This document shows positions 41,554-49,594 of a stretch of DNA of 52,789 nt, one piece after another (the first letter of the stretch is position 1; each line of letters begins with the position of its first letter). This DNA comes from Eubacteriales bacterium (lineage in GTDB: Bacteria; Bacillota; Clostridia; Oscillospirales; Oscillospiraceae): NCBI GenBank assembly GCA_030529655.1, contig JAUMWJ010000010.1:1-52789 (forward strand), read 5' to 3'. The notes under the pieces were generated by a model. The model ran no database searches, had not been told where the DNA came from, and saw only the letters and a program-made list of their open reading frames with translations. A program made the translations under genes and the position numbers.

Positions 41554-42232
41554 CAGCCAGCGCCTCCTTGATGACTCGCAAAAGCAGTTGTTTACTCTCG
41601 TCAAAATTCGTAGTGCCATTGTCCACCAGCACAGCATCGTCCGCTTGGCGCAGCGGAGCGGTTTCGCGGTGGCTGTCCGCCCAGTCGCGCTGCTGGATGT
41701 CGCGCAGTACTTCTTCAAAGGGGCAAGGCGTACCACGCTGCTCCAGTTCTTTCATACGACGCGCAGCGCGGATCTCCGCAGACGCAGTAAGAAAAATTTT
41801 TACGTCCGCATGGGGCAGCACCACCGTACCAATATCGCGTCCGTCCATAATAACGCTGTGACGCCTCGCCATATCCCGCTGCATATCCAGCAAAAACGCA
41901 CGCACAGTGGGAATAGCAGATACAGCAGAAGCATACATAGAGATCTGCGGCAAACGGATCTGCGTTGTCACATCTTCGCCGCACAGCATCATATGCTGTA
42001 AGCCGTCATCGCTGTAACGCATATCAACTTGGATGTACGGCAGTACCGCCGTTACCGCCTCGGCATCCTTGGGATCTATTCCGTGTTTCCAAACATAGTA
42101 GCCGATGGTGCGGTAGATGGCACCTGTATCTACATATACGATACCCAAATCCGCCGCAACAGCTTTTGCCAGCGTACTTTTACCGGCGCCGGAAGGCCCG
42201 TCAATGGCTATGGAATATTTCTTATCAATCAT
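41543..42232 (-). CDS. cmk: Cytidylate kinase
   Basis: This 229-residue kinase phosphorylates CMP and dCMP. The P-loop GPSGAGKST is at 12-20, DTGAIYR near 36-42 binds the nucleotide, and DGRDIGTVV near 127-135 is the second family signature. ATG at 42232 follows GAGG by nine bases. Its 3-prime end contains the SD and TTG start of plsC (11-base overlap). Confidence 0.95.
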   Translation of the reverse strand: MIDKKYSIAIDGPSGAGKSTLAKAVAADLGIVYVDTGAIYRTIGYYVWKHGIDPKDAEAVTAVLPYIQVDMRYSDDGLQHMMLCGEDVTTQIRLPQISMYASAVSAIPTVRAFLLDMQRDMARRHSVIMDGRDIGTVVLPHADVKIFLTASAEIRAARRMKELEQRGTPCPFEEVLRDIQQRDWADSHRETAPLRQADDAVLVDNGTTNFDESKQLLLRVIKEALAVEK

Positions 42233-42243
42233 CTTTTGTAACC

Positions 42244-43476
42244 TCAATTTTCTGCTGCAGATAAACCGGCCTGATGGCCTGTAGCCCAGGCAATCTGCAA
42301 ATTAAATCCGCCGGTATAGGCATCCACATCCAGTACCTCACCGGCCAAGTATAAACCGTGAACCAGCTTTGATTCCATCGTCGACGGCTGCACTTCTCCC
42401 ACTTTTACGCCGCCTGTGGTCACGATCGCCTCTGCAACAGGCCGCGTACCGGACACCGCCACCGGGAAATGCTTCAGTAAGTCGATCAATGCGCGGCGCT
42501 GTTCCCTTGTCAGCGCATTCGCCTTTTGCTCCGCAGTAAGCGAGAGCTTGCTCAGCACCACATTCACCATACTGCGGTGTACCAATCCGCCTAAGATCTT
42601 ATCCAGTCCCTTGTTGGGATTTTCCGCAACATCGCGCAAGATACGCGCCTCCAGCTTCTGCTCGTCCAAAGCTGGCTTCAAGTCGATCACCAGACGGTAG
42701 CTGTCCTTTTCCCAGTTGCGTAAATGGGCACTGGCGGAAAGCACCAAAGGCCCCGACACGCCAAAGTGGGTAAACAGCATTTCGCCAAACTCGCGAAATA
42801 CAACCTTGTTCTTTTTATTGAACACGGTCAATTCCACATTTCTTAAAGCCAAACCCTGCATTTGCACACAGCACGCATCGGGACTTTGAAGCGGCACCAA
42901 CGACCCCCGTGGTTCTATAATCGTATGGCCGCATTCTGCTGCCATGCGATACCCGTCGCCTGTGGAACCGGTACCGGGATAGGACACACCGCCGGTGGCT
43001 AATATAGCGGCGTCCGCTGCATAATTTCCCTTTTCGCCTTGAACTGCCGTCACACACCCGTCTGCCGATTGAATGGCCACGGCCCGATCACGCACAATGT
43101 TCACGCGCAGCTTCTGCAGCCGATGCTTCAGGGCGCCCGAAATATCAAACGCACAGTCCGACACAGGGAAAACACGGTTCCCCCGTTCCACCTTCAGCGG
43201 CACGCCAAGTTCCTCAAAAAAGGACATGGTATCCCTTGCGCTGAAACGGGACAGTGCGCTATACAGGAATTTTCCGTTGCGAGGAATGTTTACCATCAGG
43301 CCGTCCAGATCCGTGTCGTTAGTCACATTACAGCGGCCCTTTCCCGTAATATTCAGCTTTTTTCCCAACCGTTCGTTGGGTTCAAGCAGCGTCACCTCTG
43401 CGCCGTGTTCCGCCGCCGAGATTGCTGCCATCATGCCGGCAGCACCGCCGCCGATCACCACAATTTTTTTACTCAT
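42244..43476 (-). CDS. HI0933-type NAD(P)/FAD-dependent oxidoreductase (BaiN/RdsA family)
   Basis: This 410-residue flavoprotein begins MSKKIVVIGGGAAGMMAA (dinucleotide-binding GxGxxG) and contains GKGRCNVTN near 47-55, LATGGVSYPGTGSTGDGY near 158-175 and the C-terminal GLYLAGEVLDVDAYTGGFNLQIAWATG block, all diagnostic of the HI0933 family. Relatives include BaiN of bile acid metabolism and a 23S rRNA dihydrouridine synthase (RdsA/RlhB type). The placement among rRNA and nucleotide genes favours an RNA-related role, but this is inference. It overlaps the rpiR stop by eight bases. Confidence 0.9.
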   Translation of the reverse strand: MSKKIVVIGGGAAGMMAAISAAEHGAEVTLLEPNERLGKKLNITGKGRCNVTNDTDLDGLMVNIPRNGKFLYSALSRFSARDTMSFFEELGVPLKVERGNRVFPVSDCAFDISGALKHRLQKLRVNIVRDRAVAIQSADGCVTAVQGEKGNYAADAAILATGGVSYPGTGSTGDGYRMAAECGHTIIEPRGSLVPLQSPDACCVQMQGLALRNVELTVFNKKNKVVFREFGEMLFTHFGVSGPLVLSASAHLRNWEKDSYRLVIDLKPALDEQKLEARILRDVAENPNKGLDKILGGLVHRSMVNVVLSKLSLTAEQKANALTREQRRALIDLLKHFPVAVSGTRPVAEAIVTTGGVKVGEVQPSTMESKLVHGLYLAGEVLDVDAYTGGFNLQIAWATGHQAGLSAAEN

Positions 43477-44335
43477 CTTCTGTCTTGCCAAAAATATTAT
43501 ATCTGGACCACACCTGTTCCAATTCCGCATAGGTGTGGGATATGTCCTCTTTCTTCTGTCGACCCACGGCCACGATCAGGGCATTAAGTAAGCTCAGCGG
43601 TGCCGCCATAGAGTCCACCATAGAGATCATGTCGCTGCGTACCAAGAGTGACGCACTTGCCAGTTGGTACAAGGGCGACATACGGCTGTCGGTAATAGCA
43701 ATTACTTCTGCGCCGCGATCACGGGCAAAATGCACCGCGTTCAGCGTCATTTTAGAGTATCGTGGGAAGCTGATGCCCACCAGAACATCCTTCGGACCAA
43801 TGCGCACCAACTGTTCAAATATCTCGCCGGCTGAAAAATTCTGTACCAGCGTTACATTCTGAAAAATCAAGTGGAAATAGAAATTTAAGTATCCTGCTAA
43901 AAACGAGGAAGATCGCACACCCAGCAAATAAATATGTTCTGCCTGCACCAGTTTGTCCACCACTCGGTTAAATTCCGAGCGGTCCACCTGCTCAATGGCA
44001 GTGTGAATACTGTTCATATCCCGCTGCATGACCGTACCCAGAATATCCGTGTCATTCATCTGATCGTCAGAGGCCTGAATACGCTGGATAGAGGTCAATT
44101 TGCCGCGGATGATTTCCTGCAATGCTTTTTGCATGGTGGGATAACCGTCATAGCCCAGCTCGGTGGCAAAGCGTACCACAGTGGATTCACTGACCTGCGC
44201 TGTTTTGCCCAGCTTGTTCGCTGTCATAAAGGCCGCCTTATCGTAGTTTTCCAGAATATAGGTCGCAATACGCTTTTGTCCTTTGGAAAGACTGTCCATA
44301 CGGGATTGAATGGTTTGCAGTACGCTCTTACTCAC
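43469..44335 (-). CDS. RpiR/MurR-family transcription regulator
   Basis: This 288-residue protein has an N-terminal RpiR helix-turn-helix (about 1-75, with ANKLGKTAQVSESTVVRFATELGYDGYPTMQ) and a C-terminal SIS sugar-phosphate-binding domain (about 125-260, with ISFPRYSKMT as the phosphate loop). It would respond to a phosphorylated sugar such as an amino-sugar phosphate. The start is GTG, overlapping the rluB stop. No sugar operon is nearby, so its targets are elsewhere or its own operon. Confidence 0.92.
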   Translation of the reverse strand: MSKSVLQTIQSRMDSLSKGQKRIATYILENYDKAAFMTANKLGKTAQVSESTVVRFATELGYDGYPTMQKALQEIIRGKLTSIQRIQASDDQMNDTDILGTVMQRDMNSIHTAIEQVDRSEFNRVVDKLVQAEHIYLLGVRSSSFLAGYLNFYFHLIFQNVTLVQNFSAGEIFEQLVRIGPKDVLVGISFPRYSKMTLNAVHFARDRGAEVIAITDSRMSPLYQLASASLLVRSDMISMVDSMAAPLSLLNALIVAVGRQKKEDISHTYAELEQVWSRYNIFGKTEDE

Positions 44336-45048
44336 TTTTCATCGCTTCCTTTTACTGATCGCAGCTCATCTTCGGTTAAGTATCGCCACTTTCCGCATGG
44401 CAAGCTGCCTAATTGCAGCGTATGCTCCTGCACACGCAAAAGCCGTTCCACGCGCAATCCTACCTGCGCGCACATACGACGAATCTGCCGGTTTTTTCCT
44501 TCATGAATGGTGATCTGCAGGATCAGTTTTCCCTTTTCCCGGGAAATCTCCTCCGCCTGTGCAGGGCGGATCCTTTCCCCGTCCAGATCACAAATGGCCA
44601 TCAGCTTTTCGCAGGCATGATCGGTCATGCCGCTGACAGTCACAAGATATATTTTGTTGATTTCGTTTTTCGGGTGGAGCAGCGCCTGCATCCAATCACC
44701 GTCACTGGTAAAAAGCAGCAAACCTTCTGAATCCATATCCAGTCTGCCTACAGGAAACACGCGTCTGCCGCACTCTGCGACCAATTCCGCCGCCGTTGGG
44801 CGTCCGAACTCGTCAGACAGGGTGGTGACATAACCGCGAGGTTTGTGGAGCATCAAATACACATGCTTCTGTTCCGATTCCAGCGGTTTGCCGTCCACCT
44901 CAATGCGATCCCGTTCGGGGTCAGCTTTATCGCCCAACGATGCCACCGCACCGTTGACGCAGACACGGCCTTCGCGCAGCCAGTCCTCCGCTGTGCGTCG
45001 GGAACACAGTCCCGACCGTGCCATCAATTTTTGCAGACGCTCTGTCAT
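44332..45048 (-). CDS. rluB: Large-subunit rRNA pseudouridine synthase (RluB type)
   Basis: This 238-residue enzyme has an N-terminal S4 RNA-binding domain (about 1-60, RLQKLMARSGLCSRRTAEDWLREGRVCVNG) and the catalytic block GRLDMDSEGLLLFT near 102-115 with the active Asp. It forms pseudouridine in 23S rRNA. In Clostridia rluB commonly follows the dacF-spmAB region; here it directly follows the carboxypeptidase. ATG has AGGAGA close upstream. Confidence 0.94.
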   Translation of the reverse strand: MTERLQKLMARSGLCSRRTAEDWLREGRVCVNGAVASLGDKADPERDRIEVDGKPLESEQKHVYLMLHKPRGYVTTLSDEFGRPTAAELVAECGRRVFPVGRLDMDSEGLLLFTSDGDWMQALLHPKNEINKIYLVTVSGMTDHACEKLMAICDLDGERIRPAQAEEISREKGKLILQITIHEGKNRQIRRMCAQVGLRVERLLRVQEHTLQLGSLPCGKWRYLTEDELRSVKGSDEK

Positions 45049-45054
45049 TCTCTC

Positions 45055-45888
45055 CTACTCTTTCCGTACCCCACCGGGCAAGACGAGCCATGCTGTCTCG
45101 CTTGGTAAATCCGCAAATTGTGTAAATCCATAGTCAAATAAGGCGGCATGGTCTGCCCAATCGTTGCCGTCCTGCAGCGTGACTGCGACCAAACGGTGTC
45201 CGTTTCGTTCGGTGCAGGAGACCAGCGTCCTGCCTGCCGCCTTGGTGAAGCCGGTTTTCATGCCGATACACCCCTCCACCTCACGCAGCAAGCGATTGTG
45301 GTTGCTCATGGTCCGTCCGTTCACGGTTACACTTTTGGTGGAGCAAAGACGCACAAAGGCAGCATTATCTGCCGCATACATCGCCAGAAGCGCCATGTCA
45401 TGTGCCGTAGAATAGTGCGCCTCATCATCCAGTCCGTTGGGATTGGCAAAGGAACTGTTCACCATGCCCAACTGCCGTGCTTTTTCATTCATCTTCGTCA
45501 CGAATTGCGTCATACCGCCGCAATAGTCCGCCAAAGCCAGTGCCGCATCGTTACCCGAACAAAGCAATAATCCGTAAAGCAATTCCTCCACCGTTACCTG
45601 TTCACCGGGCTTGAGATACATGGACGAACCTTCTGCCATGTGGCTTTGCTTCACCGTGACAGTATGCTGAAGACCTCCATGATCCAGCACCACCAAAGCC
45701 GTCATGATCTTGGTGGTGCTGGCAATGAGCATTTGTCGCTCCGCATTCTTTTCATACAGGAGCTCGCCGCTGTCAGCATCCATCAGAACCGCCGCCGTAG
45801 CGGACACGCCCAGTGCATACACACGGCTTGGTATCAGCGATGCCAGTACAGAAGCACAAAGAAGTCCGATCAGCCATCTTTTTTTCAT
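45055..45888 (-). CDS. D-alanyl-D-alanine carboxypeptidase (S11, DacF-like)
   Basis: This 277-residue penicillin-binding protein has a signal peptide (about 1-25, cleaved near VYALG) and all three active-site motifs: STTK at 57-60, SGN at 111-113 and KTG at 211-213. It trims D-Ala from peptidoglycan stem peptides. It lacks the C-terminal beta domain and amphipathic anchor of PBP5-type enzymes, so it is shorter than DacA or Bacillus DacF. The place after gerW suggests a role in cortex or forespore wall synthesis. spmA/spmB, often next, are absent. Confidence 0.93.
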   Translation of the reverse strand: MKKRWLIGLLCASVLASLIPSRVYALGVSATAAVLMDADSGELLYEKNAERQMLIASTTKIMTALVVLDHGGLQHTVTVKQSHMAEGSSMYLKPGEQVTVEELLYGLLLCSGNDAALALADYCGGMTQFVTKMNEKARQLGMVNSSFANPNGLDDEAHYSTAHDMALLAMYAADNAAFVRLCSTKSVTVNGRTMSNHNRLLREVEGCIGMKTGFTKAAGRTLVSCTERNGHRLVAVTLQDGNDWADHAALFDYGFTQFADLPSETAWLVLPGGVRKE

Positions 45889-45929
45889 GAAATCACCTTT
45901 TTCTCATAGGGTGGTTTCATTATATTCAC

Positions 45930-46328
45930 TTAGAAGCTGCTCTTTTCCGCTTTTCTCTTATCTATGAAATTCTCCACGCGATCCATGACCTCCGGTACCA
46001 TCTCGATCACGCGATCCACCGTCGACACAGCAGGGAGCGCCACAGGCAGCACACGGGTAACGCCTTCTTTTACCACCAGAAACGCCACCGGATCAACCTT
46101 CACACCGGCCGTGCTGGCACCGCCGAATTTAGGGCCTTGCTTACCATAGTCACCGCCGCCGCAGCCAAAACCGAAGCTCAAGCGGGACACGGGAATTAGC
46201 GTCACACCGTCGGGCGTGGTGATGGGCTCGCCGATAATGCTGTTGGAATCGACCATTTCACGAATCTTGCTCATCGAGGTTTCCATCAGAGAGGTCAGGG
46301 AGTTGCTCTTCTTTTCGTTCATTTCCAT
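45930..46328 (-). CDS. gerW: GerW/YtfJ-family spore protein
   Basis: This 132-residue protein contains GEPITTPDGVTLIPVSRLSFGFGCGGGDYG at about 33-62, the signature of the YtfJ/GerW family. In Bacillus the gene is expressed in the forespore and its product is needed for germination with L-alanine. A DUF2953 gene precedes it, as in Bacillus (ytfI-ytfJ), confirming the call. ATG follows AAAGGA. Confidence 0.93.
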   Translation of the reverse strand: MEMNEKKSNSLTSLMETSMSKIREMVDSNSIIGEPITTPDGVTLIPVSRLSFGFGCGGGDYGKQGPKFGGASTAGVKVDPVAFLVVKEGVTRVLPVALPAVSTVDRVIEMVPEVMDRVENFIDKRKAEKSSF

Positions 46329-46348
46329 GATGTTTGTCCTTTCTTTAT

Positions 46349-47014
46349 TTAAACTTCGGTTGCTTCTTGATTGGTTTGTGTATTTTCTTCCGCCTCACGC
46401 AGCTTCTTGGCTTTTTTGAAGGCCACGAACCACTTTAACGCCGGTTTTGCTCCTGCAAAGCCAATGGCAAAGAAATCACGGATCTGGAAACTGATTCCCA
46501 TTTCGCCCTCAACCTTAGTAGACGACGCCTGAAAGTCTACATCCAGATGGATCGAAGGGTTGGGAATCCGAATCAGTTCCTCCAGCCGGGGCATCAGCGT
46601 CCACATAGCGGTACCGGCCCAGCCGTACATTTCTGCGGTTTTCGCCGGATCGTCGCTGCCAAATGTGATAGCCAGGCGCATGGGATCGATTCGCATCCGC
46701 ATCCGTGTCCGGTGCAGCGTATTTTTGATCGCCTCAAAGAACGCCGGAATCGCCGAGCGGACATCGGTAAATGTCAAGCCCGGTTTTTTCTTTTCCTTCG
46801 GTTTATCTTCCTCAGCCGGCTCTTTCTTCTTTTCCTTCTTTGGCTTCTCTTTCTTTTTGGGTTTCGTTTTTTTCGGCAAGATGGCGATTTTGAAAGGCCC
46901 CGCAAAGGCATCCATCTTCAGTACATCGCCAAACGCAATATGCACACCCACTCGCAAAAACAGGAGCAGTAATATCAGCGCAAGCAGTATGCCCAATATC
47001 CACAGTGCAATCAA
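46349..47014 (-). CDS. DUF2953-family protein (YtfI-like)
   Basis: This 221-residue protein has one N-terminal membrane helix (about 3-22), a highly charged Lys/Glu/Pro linker (about 48-78), and a C-terminal region with the DUF2953 block GWAGTAMWTLMPRLEELIRIPNPSI near 135-159. It precedes gerW as ytfI does ytfJ in Bacillus. Function unknown; a spore role is likely from linkage. The start is TTG with GAGGGGGA upstream. Confidence 0.85.
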   Translation of the reverse strand: MIALWILGILLALILLLLFLRVGVHIAFGDVLKMDAFAGPFKIAILPKKTKPKKKEKPKKEKKKEPAEEDKPKEKKKPGLTFTDVRSAIPAFFEAIKNTLHRTRMRMRIDPMRLAITFGSDDPAKTAEMYGWAGTAMWTLMPRLEELIRIPNPSIHLDVDFQASSTKVEGEMGISFQIRDFFAIGFAGAKPALKWFVAFKKAKKLREAEENTQTNQEATEV

Positions 47015-47032
47015 AAGCGTTCCCCCTCTCGC

Positions 47033-47620
47033 TTATTCCGCGCTTATATCATCCAGAACTGTACCATCCTCGCCCAAGCGCATCTGTCCGTCCGTTTCGA
47101 TGCCGGGCATCTCCGGCAGGTCGTCCAGCGAATTCAGATGAAATGCACGCAGGAAAGTCTGCGTTGTCCGATACAGGCGTGGCCGACCGGGCACCTGTAA
47201 GCGCCCACATTCCTCAATCAAATGTCGGTCGAGCAGCAGCCCCACCGTGTAAGAGCTGTCCACACCGCGGATCTGATCCACATAGGCACGGGTAGTGGGC
47301 TGGTAGTAGGCAATGATCGTCAGCACCTCTAACGCCGGCTGACTCAGCTTGGCCGGCTTGCGAATCTCGAACGCCTTGCGAATATAGTCGGCATACTCCG
47401 GGGCAGAGCAAAGCTGATAGCTGTCCTCCATCCGCACCAAACGCATACCGCGCCGCTCATAGCTGTAATAATCCGCTAATTTTTGCAGCACCAGCTCCAC
47501 GGTGGGCTTGTCCATATCCATTGCCAGACAGATGCGATCCACCGCCACCGGCTCACCGGAGGCAAATAATATTCCCTCGATGGCAGCCTCAATTTCTTTC
47601 ATTTCCAATGTAGTATCCAT
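47033..47620 (-). CDS. scpB: Segregation and condensation protein B
   Basis: This 195-residue protein consists of two winged-helix domains, with IEGILFASGEPV near 13-24 and LEVLTIIAYYQPTTRAYVDQIRGVDS near 94-119 as family signatures. It binds ScpA in the Smc condensin complex that organises the chromosome. ATG follows GAGGAAC. The usual scpA-scpB order is kept, 12 bases apart. Confidence 0.95.
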   Translation of the reverse strand: MDTTLEMKEIEAAIEGILFASGEPVAVDRICLAMDMDKPTVELVLQKLADYYSYERRGMRLVRMEDSYQLCSAPEYADYIRKAFEIRKPAKLSQPALEVLTIIAYYQPTTRAYVDQIRGVDSSYTVGLLLDRHLIEECGRLQVPGRPRLYRTTQTFLRAFHLNSLDDLPEMPGIETDGQMRLGEDGTVLDDISAE

Positions 47621-47632
47621 TTATGTTCCTCG

Positions 47633-48415
47633 TCAATTCATGGCTTGCGGCATATCGCCCTCACAACTGACCGTACAATCCTCCGTACCGCCCATCAGCT
47701 TAATGACGCGGTTGCGGCACAGCTCCAGCACGGCCATAAAGGTTGCCACCAGCTCGCTGCGGCTGCGGCTGCCGCGAAACAGCAGCAAAAAGCGTGTAAT
47801 GCCGCCTGATTTCAGCCGCTCCACGATTTCCCGCGCCTTATTTTCCACCGGATACGGCTCACGCTTCACAATCTCGTCAAAGGCCTTCAACGGCGGCGTT
47901 TCCACCTTGCCTCGGCGGTCCATGACCTCCTGCATGGCGATCACCAGATCACCCGGCTCCTGATCGTACTCGTAAATTTTACCACGCTCCATCGGTTCGG
48001 GATTGCGAGTCATCACATTCCGTCCGAACTCGCTCATCAGACCCATGCGCTCGGTCAACTGTCGCACCTTACCATACGCCTCACCACGCTGACGCTCCTC
48101 CAAAGATCGAATCAGCTCGTCCATCTCGTTTTGTGCTTCCTCGTCTTCGATAGACAGCAGCATACGGGTTTTAATGTACATCAGATGTGCCGCCATGGTC
48201 ACAAATTCGCTGGCCACTTCCAGATCCATCTGCTGTCGCTTTTCCAGATACGCTAAATACTGGTCTAAAATCAGCGCAATGGGAATATCCTGTATTTCAA
48301 TTTTGTTTTTACTCAGCAGAAAAAGGATCAGATCCAGAGGGCCTTCAAAGTCCTGCAAGGCTTCGTCCGCCTTGCTCTGCACCACCTTTTCCAGTTTAAA
48401 AATAGGATTATCCAA
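47633..48415 (-). CDS. scpA: Segregation and condensation protein A
   Basis: This 260-residue kleisin links the heads of Smc. The N-terminal block FEGPLDLILFLLSKNKIEIQDIPIALILDQYL near 23-54 and the EFVTMAAHLMYIKTRMLL helix near 70-87 are diagnostic, and the C-terminal winged helix follows an acidic middle. The start is TTG at 48415 with GAGG eight bases upstream; the first residues extend slightly past the usual start. It follows the site-2 protease gene by ten bases. Confidence 0.95.
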   Translation of the reverse strand: MDNPIFKLEKVVQSKADEALQDFEGPLDLILFLLSKNKIEIQDIPIALILDQYLAYLEKRQQMDLEVASEFVTMAAHLMYIKTRMLLSIEDEEAQNEMDELIRSLEERQRGEAYGKVRQLTERMGLMSEFGRNVMTRNPEPMERGKIYEYDQEPGDLVIAMQEVMDRRGKVETPPLKAFDEIVKREPYPVENKAREIVERLKSGGITRFLLLFRGSRSRSELVATFMAVLELCRNRVIKLMGGTEDCTVSCEGDMPQAMN

Positions 48416-48425
48416 TCGTTACACC

Positions 48426-49097
48426 TCAAAAACCGACTACGCGGCAAAATAATTCATACACGCCAATAATCGCTCTGTTAAAAAAGTCGTCGCCGACGCC
48501 CAGCAGCACCAATCCCCACAGCAGAATCATACCGTATCGTTCATAACGCAAAAGGTTGTCATATAAGCGGTCGGGCAGCAGAGAAAACAGCACCTTAGAA
48601 CCGTCCAACGGCGGAACAGGCACCAGATTGAACAGGCCCAAGCCGATGGACAAAATCGCCGTGCTCATCAAAAAGTCAAATACCGCCTGGTTGGCTGTTG
48701 TGTAAGCGGCATGGTCAACCATCAGCCGTGCGCCAAACAGCATCAGCATCGCCAGCAAAAAATTGGATACCGGTCCCGCCAGAGCGGTGATCGCCATGCC
48801 CCGTTTGGGTTTTTTGAAATAGTTTGGGTTCACAGGCACCGGTTTTGCCCAGCCGAAGCCTGCCACCAGCATCATGGCAAGGCCGAACCAGTCAATATGA
48901 TGCAGTGGATTCAAGCTCAGGCGGTGCTGCAATTTCGCTGTGGGATCACCCAGCGCATATGCCGCCAGACCGTGGCAGGTTTCGTGAACTGTCAGGCATA
49001 AAAACACGGAAACCAAACGCAGCACGATCTCTCTTAGCGAGTCAAAATCCAGCGCCGCCCATAAATTTGACAAGTAATGCAAGGCATTTTCTCCCAT
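48426..49097 (-). CDS. Site-2 protease family (M50, YwhC-like) membrane metallopeptidase
   Basis: This 223-residue membrane protein has HETCH at about 38-42 (HExxH zinc site), SLNPLHHIDWFG near 60-71, and LVPVPPLDGSK near 160-170, where the Asp is the third ligand. About five hydrophobic helices are present. The small-size group to which it belongs is often of unknown substrate. The ATG at 49097 is tentative: no clear SD is seen, and a TTG at 49115 is also in frame only a few bases after the expected transcription start. It heads the run scpA-scpB-DUF2953-gerW. Confidence 0.88.
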   Translation of the reverse strand: MGENALHYLSNLWAALDFDSLREIVLRLVSVFLCLTVHETCHGLAAYALGDPTAKLQHRLSLNPLHHIDWFGLAMMLVAGFGWAKPVPVNPNYFKKPKRGMAITALAGPVSNFLLAMLMLFGARLMVDHAAYTTANQAVFDFLMSTAILSIGLGLFNLVPVPPLDGSKVLFSLLPDRLYDNLLRYERYGMILLWGLVLLGVGDDFFNRAIIGVYELFCRVVGF

Positions 49098-49127
49098 CAA
49101 GACATAATCATCCAATTTATCTGCTAT

Positions 49128-49156
49128 ATTATATCAAAGAATATCCACAAATACAA
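49128..49156 (-). promoter_or_regulatory. SigA-type promoter of the site-2 protease/scpAB run
   Basis: On the minus strand TTGTAT (49151-49156), a 17-base spacer and perfect TATAAT (49128-49133) lie about 31 bases before the ATG at 49097. The predicted start near 49121 leaves a very short leader. Confidence 0.75.
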
Positions 49157-49251
49157 GAAAAAATAACCCGCCTTATATTGTAGTTTTCAGATAAAGTGAT
49201 ACCGATATTGTATCCGTTTTGCGCCTTTTGTGTAACTGCTCTGTATTTGAA

Positions 49252-49280
49252 TTGTAACGACTATGTTCGGGCAATATGTT
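49252..49280 (+). promoter_or_regulatory. Candidate promoter of the 61-aa membrane protein
   Basis: TTGTAA (49252-49257), a 17-base spacer and TATGTT (49275-49280) precede the small gene; the leader would be about 52 bases. The match is moderate. Confidence 0.45.
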
Positions 49281-49338
49281 ACGCTATATGTAGAAAATCG
49301 GAAAGAACATCATGTTATTTTAGAAAGGAGTACACCAA

Positions 49339-49524
49339 ATGGAGCGTTTGGAAAATGTGAAATCTTTGATTTTGTTGCTGTTGCCTCTGTGTTTCGTGTC
49401 CGCTGTGGTGGCCTTTTTTCTTCCGGCACACGGCATGATTTTCACCTGCATTACCATCGCATTGGCCACCGTAATCGGCGCGCTTTGTCTGTCGGGATTA
49501 TTCCGCGTGCACGACAACGATTGA
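49339..49524 (+). CDS. Small two-helix membrane protein (unknown function)
   Basis: This 61-residue reading frame starts with ATG eight bases after AGAAAGGAG. It has an acidic/polar start (MERLENVK), two hydrophobic helices (about 9-27 and 32-52) and a short polar tail (FRVHDND). It has its own candidate promoter and a strong terminator, so it is likely a real, independently expressed gene. I do not recognise the family. It sits alone between the site-2 protease and rpsB-tsf, transcribed opposite to both. Confidence 0.75.
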   Translation: MERLENVKSLILLLLPLCFVSAVVAFFLPAHGMIFTCITIALATVIGALCLSGLFRVHDND

Positions 49525-49540
49525 CTTTTATTTTCTATAA

Positions 49541-49576
49541 AAAAATTGCCTGTGGCATTAGCCACAGGCAATTTTT
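49541..49576. terminator. Bidirectional terminator between the 61-aa gene and tsf
   Basis: A perfect 16-bp stem (49541-49556 with 49561-49576) has an ATTA loop, A-run before and T-run after, ending both the small plus-strand gene and tsf. Confidence 0.92.
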
Positions 49577-49594
49577 ATGTTACATTGTCAGCAA

